A DNA stretch of 64,000 nucleotides from Mytilisepta virgata (taxonomy: Eukaryota; Mollusca; Bivalvia; Mytilida; Mytilidae): positions 54,874,230 to 54,938,229 of the forward strand of contig CM051516.1 in assembly GCA_028015205.1 (NCBI GenBank), written 5' to 3'. Below, piece after piece: positions 46,956-59,857 of this stretch. The notes under the pieces are model-generated. The model saw only the letters and a program-made list of their open reading frames with translations, was not told the DNA's origin and did not search any database. The number at the start of each line of letters is the position of its first letter. The first letter of the stretch is position 1. The position numbers were made by a program, and so were the translations under genes.

Positions 46956-47600
46956 TACTGTGAATTCAGTTATTTCCGTTGACATCAATTTTCGTGGATT
47001 TGGGCAAAAAGACAAATTCGTGAGTTCTTAATTTCGTGGATTTAAAATTTCAACAACCAAATAAAAAATAAAATCTGGCCACTTTTAATAGTAAAATTCT
47101 TTGTTACCAGTTTTGAAGCACAAGATGTGCACATTTCGTCAATTTACGAATTGAATAATTTTTAAAATCGAATGTTAGATAAACTCCAACCCGTGCAATA
47201 ACTGTTTGCTGTCCAAAGCAAAAAAACATAACCACAGAAAGTACTTGTTAACTATATGTATATTAATTATTTACTTTAACCTGATAAATACTTAACTTCA
47301 TAACATTACATATTTGAAGTATTTCTTTATTTTCAATAATTTATCTTAGCCCAAATCCTTCCTGTGACAAACTCATTCTTCCCTGTCAAAATTGTTATTC
47401 ATACTCATCCGTTTGAGATATATTTACTTAAGAGGAAACAGTGATATTATATTCTTGTAAAGGACCTCGAGCTTGTTTTTATTTCCTCTTGATCAAACAA
47501 TTGAAAAAATATATTTCGTTGGGTTTTTAAATTCGTGAATTGTGTTGTCCACGAAATCCACGAAAATTGGTGTACCACGAATAATAAGTGTTTCACAGTA
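46956..47600. mobile_element. TA-flanked MITE with TTCGTGGATTT inverted ends
   Basis: Left end TACTGTGAATTC with CAATTTTCGTGGATTT; right end AAATCCACGAAAATTGG with TTTCACAGTA. The ends are imperfect inverted repeats of about 90 bp and TA bounds both sides, as in Tc1/mariner MITEs. The interior is non-coding and AT-rich. Similar TTCGTGGATTT repeats are common in bivalves (from memory). Confidence 0.72.
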
Positions 47601-48240
47601 TAAAAACCCTAACTGAGATATAATGTTACAGCCTAATTGAGCTATCTGGGCAAAAACATGCACTTGTTTTACACACTTTCAAAAAGTAGTTGTTAAATAT
47701 AAAATCACGGTTATATCTTAAAACATGACCACTTGCATGGTAACAGATTAATGCATTTAAAAATTTGATAAAACTAAATTAAAAGGACAACACTGTTCTC
47801 CGTATTTTCTTTCTTTTCATCTGACAGAAAAGTGCATTCCATTATTATTAAAAATCATTGAACTTCATTTATATTCTGTCTAGTTATCGTATTTTCATAA
47901 AAGTTAATTTTACGTAAAGATTTTTTTTAAAGAAAAGGCTTCGCGAATACACAACATGCAACAGATTAAGATCTAACAAATCCTCTGTATACCCCGGTTG
48001 TGCTTTATTTTACCACTTTACCCCTATATAGCCCTTTTAGGAACCCTTTTCCGGATTTACATAACTGATTTTAAAGCTACATTTGTATAATTTTATTTTT
48101 TCATCAGAAAGTTTTTTGGAGTTTCCCTTTGCAAAACATGGACATGGTTATTTCTCACAAAATTCTTAGAAAAAGACTGATTTGTAGAAATCATGTACTG
48201 CAGATATTTTCGTCATACTATATTCTTGGCCAAAACAAAG
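47601..48240. other. Intergenic DNA, no gene seen
   Basis: AT-rich; no gene, RNA or repeat recognised. Confidence 0.4.
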
Positions 48241-48663
48241 AACTACAATACACTGTAGTAGTGTAGAAAGGCCGATTCTGCCGCACTTCCCAATTTTAAG
48301 GACAAATCCTGCATAGGACCCCCAACCCCGGACGTGGAATGCAAACGGACCATGCCCCAGTTGAGTATAGGGTAGATACAAACATGGCTTTCATACAAAA
48401 GATGGAGGAACTGAGAAGTTCTAGGATGGAGAACGACTTTATCAGCGAGGATATCTTCCAGGAAAAATGAAGGACCAGAGCCTGGAAACAATGAAATGGA
48501 AGGAACTACCAACCGGGATGATTTACAAAATCCTGGAGGTGGTGGAAGTGGGTGGTAAGTTTGGGAAGAGTAGGATACTCACCTTGAAAACTAGGGAACC
48601 TTCGTGAGAAGTACAGTATTCAAAGTAGCAAAAAAAAAAAAAAAACAAACAGGAGTACTTCTC

Positions 48664-49118
48664 TTACGACTTTGTGAGGAAGTAAGTCCATAAAAATATG
48701 GGGCAGGTAGAGTGTTTCAGGTAGAGGCCGTTGCCGTTGGATTTCACTGAGCAAACGCATCCACCACGTTTCATGTACAATCCAAATCCCAACCCCTTGT
48801 TGACGGCTACACCACCCAGACCACTCAAGGCTCCAACACCCAAGGCGGGTAGAATAGTCTTTGCTACCATGGGGAGTCCCCTCATTGAAAGCCCTACCAG
48901 CATGGGTAGGAAACCACAAACCTTCGGCATGTTCTCCTTCAATTGGGTGGAGCTCAGCTCCAGGTTCATACCGCCAGATCCTTTTTGTAGAAGCTTGGTG
49001 ATCTTTTGAACCTGTCGGGCGATGAGCAACATCTTGTGTTCACCTCTCAGGTTTGTGCGGGACAAACGAATGGTGACCGGGCAACCTTTCTTGGCAGCCC
49101 GCTGTATTTTATCTGCTC
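48664..49118 (-). pseudogene. Adintovirus/Polinton-like small core or membrane-active protein, relic
   Basis: A minus-strand frame starts inside a longer coherent stretch. It has two related blocks, KIQRAAKKGCPVTIRLSRTN and KITKLLQKGSGGMNLELSST, then hydrophobic segments (GFLPMLVGLSMRGLPMVAK, ILPALGVGALSGLGGVAV) and glycine-rich GFGLYMKRGGCVC and GNGLYLKH. This order matches small basic/hydrophobic proteins I know from adintovirus and Polinton (Maverick) type elements in invertebrate genomes, thought to resemble adenoviral core or membrane-lytic proteins. The frame runs into non-matching sequence after GNGLYLKHS and a stop precedes its upstream end, so it is a fragment. Frames at 48243-48512 and 48166-48381 may be decayed neighbours. 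No polymerase, integrase or capsid gene is visible. Confidence 0.5.
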
Positions 49119-49119
49119 A

Positions 49120-49645
49120 AACCATACTCGAATACCGAAATAAATTTGCTGTATGGCCATTTCGTTGACCGACAACTCATCAGCAGTGCTCGAAAATCAA
49201 AATGTTGGAAATCCGGTTAAAGATATAATGATGAATTAATAAGCAGAGTCATCAAAACCCAGAACAATTAAAACCAACAGGAATCCAAACTCAGCTAAAG
49301 GTTACCTCTGCATCAAAGGAAGAGCCTTAGAAATTTCTAGTATTTTTGAACGGAAAATTTAAAGGCATTTAAGTAATGAATCATGCCAGGACAAATATTC
49401 TGGCTAATGGGCTGATAATGCCCTCGGAGACGCCTGAGAAACTTCTAGTAATTTTTGTCAAATTTTGAACGGAAAATTTAAAGGCATTTAAGTAATGAAT
49501 CAAGCCAGGACACAACTTCCTGCTATACTGGGCCGATAATGCCCTCGGGGACGTACAGTCCAACAGCAGCGACATAGACCCAGTGGTAGTAGTTAAACGT
49601 ATCACAAAATACCGAAATAAATTTGGTGCAGTATACCTGTACATT
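49120..49645. repeat. Tandemly duplicated repeat (TGAACGGAAAATTTAAAGGC)
   Basis: TGAACGGAAAATTTAAAGGC, ATTTAAGTAATGAATCA and CGATAATGCCCTCGG occur at about 49345-49430 and again at about 49465-49550. AATACCGAAATAAATTTG occurs at about 49132 and 49610. A minus-strand frame of 87 codons crosses it but shows no known domain. Confidence 0.65.
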
Positions 49646-50201
49646 ATTTGTTCCCGATTCCTTTATAACACAATTTCTAAGGGGTGATGGCAATGAAGGG
49701 ATTAAGGGGGAAATGTCCAGTTTTAAAATTTCACGAAAAAGGTTGTGACAAAAATTTGAGGATTAAGTCTGTGTATACATATATAATCAAATAGTATCGG
49801 TATATTTTTATTTATCATGTCTTTTAGCATGCAGTCTTCAAATAATTCGTGTTTTCACTCCTAGAAAAAATATTTGAGGGTTGTGGAAAAAGTATATTAT
49901 TTCCAAAATGCCTATTTTTGTTGCACTAGAATCTAGTATATACAATATCATCAAAAGGATAGCTGTAGATATACCTACTCTACAATATCTTAAGGTTGAA
50001 TACTGTATTCAGATTTTCCTGTCAGATTTGGGGATATTTCCAACAGTATTTTTGGGTGCCATCCAGTCAGTATCTCTTGTGAAATGTGTTAATTATTATT
50101 GCCAAACAACAAACCATTCGTACTTGTCGACCTGTTAACATATTTATTTTTTTTTTAGAAAATTGATATATATTCCATATCTTTTCTCCGAATAATAAAA
50201 C

Positions 50202-50770
50202 CAGGCGCTCCCAGGAGCCTGTATCGTTGACCTAATATTTCCATACAGTAAATATTAAAGGACCTTTAGATTAACATCCATGCCATATTTGCTTTCAATC
50301 CATTCAAAAATTTATCAGGTTATTTTCAAGAAGCCGTTTGTATGTAATTCCCATAGGTTCTCACGTTAAACTAAATCTTCCGCTGATGGCCATCATGAAT
50401 GACAGATCGGCACCAAAGTAACAAAACTTGGTCAGCACCTCATAAGGAACACTCATGCTATGTTTGCATGGTTTCAATCAATTCATTGTTTCCCTAGAAG
50501 AAGACTTTTATATGCATTTCCCATAGGGACCTACGTTAAACTAAGTCCCCAGCTGGCGGCCATCTTGGATGATGGATCAGGACCAAAGTAACAACACTAG
50601 TAACAACACTGGGTCAGCACCTCATAAGGAACATTCATGCCAAGTTTCGTTTCAATCCTTTCAGCGGTTCTCTAGCAGACGTTCAAAATGTGAAACGCTG
50701 ACGGACGGACGGCGGACGGACGAAAAGTAATGGCAATAGCTCACCTGATCCTGTAGGTCAGATGAGCTAA
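50202..50770 (-). repeat. Hairpin-ended tandem-core element, reverse orientation
   Basis: Begins with the complement of the 3' end (GCTCCCAGGAGCCTGTATCG) and ends with the complement of the 5' hairpin (AGCTCACCTGATCCTGTAGG / TCAGATGAGCT) preceded by GACGGACGGACGGCGGACGG. Two core units (CGGCCATCTTGGATGATGGA). Confidence 0.85.
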
Positions 50771-51117
50771 AAAAAGTAATCTGGTCTCGATTTTTTCAAT
50801 GGAAAACTGAAAAAGCCCAGAAGAAGTATTACTTAAATTGTAGCTTGAATTCTGTTTTCTTGTTGCTAAGAATTTTTTTTTCGATTGTTTAATATATGGA
50901 GTTCTAAGTCGGTGACGGGTTCCGATTCAGACAGATAAACTGCTATTTCATAACAATTAGATCTCAACAAATTAATAATACCATCAATTTCCTATTGTCA
51001 GGGAGGAATACAACTTGTAGGCATTTCCTAAAGCTTCTCATACCATTTTCAATAACATAAACCAATAATATTATACACAAAGCAAGCAATGTCAATATTT
51101 AATGTTTCAGACAGATT

Positions 51118-52556
51118 ATGGCATGTAGTAATTTATGTGATCCATGCTAAATACAAGGCAAACATGTATCTGGTGTTAGTTGGTGTCCTGATTGTGAGGC
51201 AAATTTATGTTCAGATTGTGTCTTACACCATAAATCACTGAAGGCCACCAGAAACCATCATTTGGTGGATATCAATGTGGCATCAGATGTGCCTGCTGAA
51301 ATATCAATGCAGCAATACTGTACCAAACATACAAAGCTTAAAGTCGACTAATGATGATGTGTGCTGTCAGGCATGTCTTGCAGAATATCATAAATTTTGT
51401 GAACATGTTGTGGCTTTAGATTTTGCCTGTGGAGACTCAACAGCATCAGCCCTCGAGGACTCCAAAAAACATGTTAACTATATATTAGAAAATTTGCCGT
51501 CCCTAAGGAAAGGGTTGGCTTCACATGCTACCAACTTCGACGAAGAACGCAAGACCATTGAAAGGGAAATAGAAGTTGTCAAACAGAAAGTTATTGATAA
51601 GCTAGATAAATGTAAGGAAAATCTACTTCTAAAATCGAAAAGAAAGGATGACAAATGTAAAAGTAAAATCAACACTGTATCTAAACAATATGAGGATCCT
51701 AATAACAACCATAAGAAGCACTTCAATCAAATTCAGTTTGTAAAGCAACATGGAACAAACAAACAGGCATTTCTTCTCTCACATCGTCTCAAAATGGTTT
51801 TAAAGGAAACAGAAGAATCCATTTCAAACTTAATGTTCAATGTCAAGTTCGCCAGCTTCAAATTTAAAGAAAACAACTATTTAGTGCAATCCAGTTTAAG
51901 TTTGGGAGAGATATCAGAATCAGAATTTCAGAATCCATTGCGGTATACACCATATGAACAACATGCACAGTGTGTTACCCCCATGGAAGTAAGGCAGTTT
52001 ACCTCCTATACAATGTCCTCACAGTTTGATACCTCTGAATCATCAAACATATTAAGTATGATTGCTACAGAAGATGGAAAGCTATTTATGTGTAATCACA
52101 AAGATAAACATGGTATTCTTGTTTATATGTAGTGAGAATGGTCAATACCTTCAGACAATAAAATTGAAACATACACCTTTTGATACTTCAGTAAACAAAA
52201 TATTACTTCAGAATGCTCGTTGTATTTCTTATATTTTAATAAAAGATGAGGAGTTGTATGCCTGTAACATGTACCACAATATTTATCAAATTGATAAAAA
52301 TAATTCTGTCAAAATATTTGAACTGAGAGAACCTGGAATAATGTGTCAATTAGTAAGAGATCACCAAGGTTGTTTCTATGTTGGTGGACAGATATCAGGT
52401 AGAGTACATAGACTGACCAAGGACTTCACACCTGATATGACAATAGGTGATGACAGCATCAAACTAGTAACACCAATCTGTTTTAACAAAAGGTGTACCA
52501 AACTATTTGTGTCAAGTGAATGTGGAAAGAAAATTGTTGTATACAAATGTACATGA
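51118..52556 (+). pseudogene. TRIM-like B-box/coiled-coil protein, disrupted
   Basis: The frame from ATG 51118 reads MACSNLCDPC, then an in-frame TAA at 51148-51150, then B-box 1 (SWCPDCEANLCSDCVLHH), and the start of B-box 2 (YCTKHTKLKVD) before a stop at 51349. A second frame takes over with DDVCCQACLAEYHKFCEH, completing B-box 2, then a long coiled coil (TIEREIEVVKQKVIDKLDKC) to 52132. A third frame from about 52120 to 52556 reads SENGQYLQTIKLK, VYKCT-stop, a beta-propeller-like tail as in TRIM2/3-type proteins. No RING precedes. An acceptor AG sits 7 bases before the ATG, as in bivalve TRIM-like genes with a spliced leader UTR and one coding exon. Bivalves carry many such genes. Either a pseudogene or an allele damaged by assembly errors. 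Confidence 0.8.
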
Positions 52557-52788
52557 ACATAAGGAAAACTGAAGAACAAACATTTTCTACTATGAATTGA
52601 CAAGCTTTATTTGTTAAATCTCACTTAGAAATGCTTGTGCCTTATATTTATATGTAATTACAGAAATTTTGTCTACAGTATTATCCCAAATTTTTGCTTT
52701 CAATTAACATGTATATTGCATGGTGAATTTTCGCTTTCAATTAACATGTATATTGTATGATGAATGACAGGTACCATCATGAACGAAA

Positions 52789-52805
52789 TATATATATATA
52801 TATAA
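52789..52805. repeat. (AT)n microsatellite
   Basis: Short AT dinucleotide run between the convergent TRIM pseudogene and PRDM4. Confidence 0.8.
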
Positions 52806-52843
52806 ATAAGACACATTATTTTAATATGGAAATTAATTTATTA

Positions 52844-53253
52844 TCAAGAATTCAAAATGCCCTTTAAATCAACATTATTTAAAATCATATCTTTGTCTTC
52901 AAATACTTCATTTTTGGCCTGACACTTAGCAACATGTCTTTGTAAATGAAATTTACGACCAAATGTTTTCATACAAAACTGACACGCAAATTCTCTAACA
53001 CCAGTGTGTATCAATACATGTCGTTTATAATTTTGTAACTTATAGAAAATTTTTCCACATTCTTCACATTTATAGGATTTTTCCTTGGTATGCCGATATT
53101 CATGCTGTTTTCTGTCACCTTCTCGAGCAAAAGTTTTGTCACAGAAATAACATTTGAGATTCTTTTTCCCTGTATGTATCAACATGTGGGTTTTAAGATG
53201 TGCCTTCTGTCTAAAAGCTCTCTGACAAATTTCACAGTTGAACACCTTAGTAC
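52844..53253 (-). CDS. PRDM4: PRDM4 terminal exon, zinc fingers 4-7
   Basis: Acceptor TTTTTATTATAG. Four fingers: CEICQRAF...HMLIH, CYFCDKTF...HEYRH, CEECGKIF...HVLIH and the C2HC finger CQFCMKTF...HVAKC. A short tail (EDKDMILNNVDLKGILNS) ends at the stop 52844-52846. Confidence 0.96.
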
Positions 53254-56200
53254 CTATAATAAAAAAATTAATATATTTTATATGTTGTAAATTTATTTAT
53301 TCTTCTTATTAGTTTTTATTTATAATTAATGCAGATTTTATAAATATTAAATTATTTATAATAAATTTCATAAATGGAAAAGTTCACAGCTGATTTTATC
53401 GACTAAATATGATGGGATTTTGTTTGTTTTGTGCATTCACATCAACTGTTGAATAAACTCATGTACTAAACTTTATGGAATGCATACATTTCTGAATTAA
53501 CATTCAACAGGTACCCTTGTGACCCAAAACTTTAATTAGACACAACTTATATAGAATGTACATTTCTGGAACACTCTGAACATCAGAAAACAAACCAGAG
53601 GCTCCCAGGAGCCTGTATCGCTCACCTGATATTTCATTGCTAAATGACCTTGAGATTAACATCCATGCCATGTTTGGTATCAATCCTTTCAGCGGTTCTC
53701 TAGAAAAAGGTTTTTGTATGTATTTCCCATAGGGTCCTATGTTAAACTAAGTCCCCCAATGGTGGCCATCTTGGATGACGGTCTGGCAACAAAGTAACAA
53801 CACTTGGTCAAACCTCATAAGGAACATTTTTGCCATGTTTGGTTTCAATCCATTCGGCGGTTATCTAGAAGATGTTTGTATGTATTTCCCATAGGATCAT
53901 ATGTAAAACTAAGTCCCCTGCTGGCAGCCATCTTGGATGGCGGTTCAGCTAAAAAGGAACAACACTTCAACAGCTCCTTATAAGGAACATTCATGCCATG
54001 TTTGGTTTCATCAATTCTGCGGTTGTCTAGAAGAAGATTTTTGTATGTATTTCCCATAGGGTCCTATGTTTAACTATGTTACCCGCTGGCGGCCATGTTG
54101 CATGATGGATCAGCACAAAAGTAACAACACTTGGTCAGCACCTCATATGGAACATTCCTCCCATGTTTGGTTTCAATCCATTCAGTGGTTCTCTAGAAGA
54201 AGATTTTTGTGTGTATTTCCCATACTAAGGGTCCTATGTTGAACTAAATTCCCAGCTGGCGGCCATGTTCGATGATTGATCGGCACCAAAGTAACAACAC
54301 TTGGTCAGCACCTCAGAAGGAATATTTGCCCCACGTTTCGTTTCAATCCATTTAGCGGTTCTCTAGAAGGAGATTTTTGTATGTATTTCATATAGGGTCC
54401 TATGTTAAACTAAGTCTCCCGCTGGTGGCCATCTTGGACGAAGGATCGGCAACAAAGTAAGAACACTTGGTCAGCACCTCATAAGGAACATTCATGACAT
54501 GTTTTGTTTCAATCCATTCAGTGGTTCTCTAGAAGAAGATTTTTGTATGTATTTCCCATATGGTCCAATGTTAAACTAAGTCCCCCACTGGCAGCCATGT
54601 TGGATGTTGGATCAGCACCAAAGTAACAACACTTGGTCAACACCTTGTAAGGAATATTTGTCCCATTTTTCATTGAAATCCATTCAGCAGTTCTCTAGAA
54701 GAAGTTCAAAATGTGAAATGTGAACAGACATACGGACAGACAGAAAGTGATGGCAATAGCCCACATGACCCTTTGGATCAGGTGAGCTAAAAATCATCAA
54801 AACATTCATGTGAACAATGATATCAATCTCAGTGTAGAAATATAACTCAAGATGCGAAAGTCCTTCTGTACAATTAGGAGATAATAAGTATATTTTAAAG
54901 TTTACCAGCATCAATTGTGGATTGATCAATTGTGGATTTGATGGTTACAAATTGTGTTTGTTATATATTTTTTTATTCTTTTAATTAAACATGTATCCTT
55001 GTGGCATTAGTTTCGTAAATTACATTCTCATGAGTTTTTCTTGCCCTTGGATTTCAATTTCACTGTTTTGTTTCCTTCTGTAGTCCTTTGCCAATATTTA
55101 CTGGTGTAATTTTCTTTTGTAATTTTTATCTAGTAGTATATAGATGAGAGTATGAAATTTGAAAATTGTATTATAATATAGTAATAAATATGTCCCATTA
55201 GATTGAATGGAAAGTGATCATGCAATATACATGTAGTTCTGTTATTTGGATGCTAACACAGAACATTGTTATGCAATACTGATTGTATTGGATTCTGATT
55301 GGACAGCATTGAAAATATCATGTCATCAAATGCACAATTGATGCCATGAAATTATTTCGCAAGTGCAGACATTACTTCCCACGTTTTGAAAATTCCTGTT
55401 TTAAAACGATATTTTGACATCTGCATTTAAATGGAGATAACAGTATTGTATTTTATTAACTGAAGGTCGGAAATATCCTTTTACTAGCTCCTCTAACACG
55501 TTGCCAGTAAACTCAATTTCCAACCATCAAATCATTCAACTGATGCCGTCAAATAATAAAATACAATACAGTTATCTCCTACATACCGAAACATTTTGAA
55601 TTAGATTTTCAACTTACTGCATCTTTGTCGGTTTACAAAAATTAAAATGGTGGAAATGACATTGAATAAAGACTAGTCTTGTTAAAAATGTTTTTATACA
55701 GAAACAATTACCTGCTGACACATCGATTTGATTTTTTTAAAAGACTGAGGATTTTATTTACAGGAAACACTGCAAAATTTGCCATGTTTGGTAGTAACTT
55801 CTTTTTGAAATAGTGCACATAAGAATTTTATCGTTAATATTCACACTAGTTCAATAAGTTTTTTATTTGATATGATGCTTAATGATCTGGAAGGTCTTAG
55901 AGTCTTTCAGGAAATTTACCAAAGTTGGAATTATTTTTTTTAAATCAAAATATTCCATTTAACAGTTATTATTCTGCTAGTGTCTGATACTATGGTTGAT
56001 TGCTAATTTTCAAAAATTAATAAGTGTGAGACTCTTCCAGAAAATTTTTTCTACCACAAGGGCAAATTTCAAAATTTCGAAACCTTCGGCACAGACAACT
56101 TTTTAAGTGCTAGTAATGCACCCATTTTTATGTTTCTACCGCTTAAGGTGTAAGAGGAGTTCTGTGACAATCAATTTTGGGATTTTTTAACTGTCTTGTT

Positions 56201-59200
56201 GATATGCCCCCAGGGGTTTCAGAAGAATTCTCATGCCACTTTTGAATTTGTCATATGTAATACTACTCATGGTTTCAGTTTCAGCATTATAGTCCAAATA
56301 GTTTAGAAGATTTCACTATTTACTGGATATCGTGAAATTCATTTTTTTGCTCATAATTATGCCCTCAGGGCAAATTACAAAATTCCGAAACCTTCAGCAC
56401 AATTTACATTAACAATGCTAACAATGATCAAAGTTTCAGTTTTCTATCTCTTTTGGTTCCTGAGATAATCCTGGACATTACCTACAGACGTACATACAGA
56501 CGTACGTACATCAATATTGCATTTTTTCCCTGTGTTATTGAGTTATATGAGTATAATACTGTATGTCTTACCTGTGTGAAGTTTAAGATGTACTTTTAGA
56601 TTACTATTGTCAGAAAAGTTCTTTTGACACACATGACAGACATGTGGTTTGGCACCCATATGTAACATTGTATGCCTTTTTAGTGATGATAATGAGCAAT
56701 ACAAATGGTCACATATATGGCATTTAAACTTCTGGTAGTGGGGGTGCTCCTTCATGTGGAGTTTTCTTGTAGACTTGTTTATAAAGAATTTACCACAGAT
56801 CGGACATTCTGACAGGCTAGCTTCTGTGGGAAGGCATGGATAACCTAGAACAAAATAACTGTTGAAGTATTATATGAACAAATCTCAACCATTTTTTCAA
56901 TAAAACAGATCCCAGTATATATATATACTATATATGTACATTGTCAGAAAATACAGGTTATTTCTACTAGCCTTAGAAAATGGTAGAAATACAAATAAAC
57001 TACATTTACCAACAATGTACATATTATATTGTTTTTCTCCTGCGGCAATAATTTGTCCTCTTCGATCTGGAAAAGTCATTGCAAATGGTGCATTTCTGGT
57101 CTATTTTAAGCAGATGAATTTTGGCAGTTAATCTAGGGAGAAAATGACAACATGATCACAATACAAACCTTCATCGCAAGTGAAAACAAAGGTACATGTA
57201 CCTGGAGATGATACTATGCTACACCCTTTAAGTAAATAGGAAAGTTTCTGGATAGCATATAGCCTAAAATATGGGGAAAATATTATATTATCCAACAAAA
57301 AATATAATATGGGAAAGTTTATCAGAAAAAAATCAAAGGCGAGGCAAAATTGTGAAAGCAGCAATATTGAGAACCAATACAACAAGAATTTCACCATAAA
57401 GACAGCAAACCAACTAGTAACAGGACTAGAATGCACAGAATTCTAGCACTTACAATATAAACTCCCCCTCCCAGAAAAAGATAAGAAGTGAATTTTAGTG
57501 TTCTAGAAGCTGCTGTTATAATTATTAAAAACCGGTAAATAGGAATTGACTGTATGCCACTGAAACAATATTACCAACAACTTTGTATACAACTAGAGGC
57601 TCTAAAGAGCCTGTATCGCTCACCTGCATTGAACTTTTCATCTTGAGCAGGACTAAAGATTTGGCTGGTTTTTCTATAGGGTTCTAATAACTTCTATGTT
57701 AAACTAAGTTCGGCTTTGGCAGCCAAGATGGTTGACAGTCTAGGTCAATAGACAAATATCTAAAAGAGAACCATCTAAGGACCATTGCTACCAAGCTATT
57801 CTAATTGGCTTACTGGTTTCAGACCAGAAGATTTTTGAGTGAATTTCCGATAGGGTCCTATGTTAAACTAAGTTCGGCTGTGTTGGCCATCTTGGTTCAA
57901 ATTCCACGAAATCAGACAATTCTGAAAGAGGACCTCCTAAGAACCATTGCTGCAAAGTCTGGTTCCAATTGGTCAAGTGGTTTCAGACAAGAAGATTTTT
58001 CAATGAATTTTCCCATTGGGCCTTATGTTAAACTAAGTTCGGTTGTGGCAGCCATCTCGGTTGACAGTCCAGGTCATGGGATACAATTCTGAAAGAGGAC
58101 CATATAAAGACCATTGCTGCAAAATCTGGTTCCAATTGGTAAAGTGGTTTCAGACAAGAAGATTTTTCAATAAATTTTCCCATAGGGCCCTATATTTAAC
58201 TAAGTTTGGCTGTGGCTGCCATCTTGTTTAACAGTCTGGGTCATCAGACATCCTTCTGAAAGAGAACCTTCTAAGAACCATTACTGCCAAGTTTGGTTGA
58301 AACTGGCCTTGTAAATTCATAGAAGAAGATTTTTGAAATTCATCCCCCTCCCTTTTTCTATTTTTAGTAACAGCAGCCATGTCAGTTGGAAGTCAGGGAT
58401 GCTAGACATAAGTTTGGAAAGGGGCCACCCAAGGTTCAAATTGGCTCAGTGGTTTCAGGGGAGTTGACGAAAAAGTAAAATTCCCATAGGCTCAATGATT
58501 AACTAAGTTCAGCCATGGTGGCCATGTTGGATGGTGTTCGGGGAAACCAAACACAGATTTTAAAAGGGGCCACCCAAGGACCATTCCACCAAAGTTTGGT
58601 TCAAATTGGTCTAATGGTCTGAGATAAGATAACGAAAATGTTAAAATTCCCATAGAGTCCTAGGTTAAACTATGTCCAACCATGGTAGCCATATTGGATG
58701 GCGCCCCTGAAAACCAAACACACATTTTAAAGTGGACCATCCAAGGACCATTCCAATTAAGTTTGGTTTAAATTGGTTCAGTGGTTTCAGAGGAGTTGAC
58801 GAAAAAGTAAAATTCCCATAGGCTCAATGTTAAACTAAGTCCAGCAATGGCAGCCATGTTGGATGGCGTTTGGGGAAACTGAACACATATTTAAAGAGGG
58901 GCTATCCAAGGACCATTCCACCAAAGTTTGGTTCAAATTGGCCTAATGATCTCAGAGAAGATAACAAAAATGTTAAAATTCCCATAGGGTCCAAGGTTAA
59001 ACTATGTCCGACCATGGCAGCCATATTGGATGGCACCCGGGAAAACCAAACACACTTTTTAAAGGGGACCATCTAAGGACCATTCCACTTAAGTTTGGTT
59101 TAAATTGGTTCAGTGGTTTCAGAGGATATGACGAAAAAGTAAAATTCCCATGGGCTCAATGTTAAACTAAGTCCAGCCATGGCAGCCATGTTGGATGGCG

Positions 59201-59826
59201 TTCGGGGAAACTGAACATATATTTTAAAAGGGGCCACCCAAGGACCATTCCACCAAACTTTTGTTCAAATTGGCCTTATGGTCTCAGAGAAGATAACGAA
59301 AATGTTAAAATTCCCATAGGGTCCAAGGTTAAACTATGTCCGACCATGGCAGCCATATTGGATACCGCCTGGGAAAACCGAACACAGTTTTTAAAGTGGA
59401 CCATCCAAGGACCATTCCACTTAAGTTTGGTTTAAATTGGTTCAGTGGTTTCAGAGGAGTTGACGAAAAAGTAAAATTTCCATAGGCTCAATGTTAAACT
59501 AAGTCCAGCCATGGCGGCCATGTTGGATGGCGTTCGGGGAAACCGAACATATATTTTAAAAGGGGCCACCCAAGGACCATTCCACTAAAGTTTGGTTTAA
59601 ATTGGCCTAATGGTCTGAGAGAAGATAACGAAAATGTTAAAATTCCCATAGGGTCCAAGGTTAAACTATGTGCGACCATGGCAGCCATATTGGATGGCGC
59701 CCGGGAAAACCGAACACAATTTTTAAAGGGGACCATCCAAGGACCATTCCACTTAAGTTTGGTTTAAATTGGTTCAGTGGTTTGAGAGGAGTTGATAAAA
59801 ATGTGAAAAGTTTACGACGACGACAT

Positions 59827-59857
<31 letters not shown>

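Noticed and set aside
48731..49009. Plus-strand frame of 92 codons
   Set aside because: Antisense to the adintovirus-like frame, whose glycine-rich and basic patterns are specific to the other strand.
53845..54057. Repetitive frame with internal repeats (YKNLLLDNRRIDE type)
   Set aside because: It is the translation of tandem-core units; all similar frames within arrays (for example 25886-26194, 57805-58231, 59494-59882) have the same origin.
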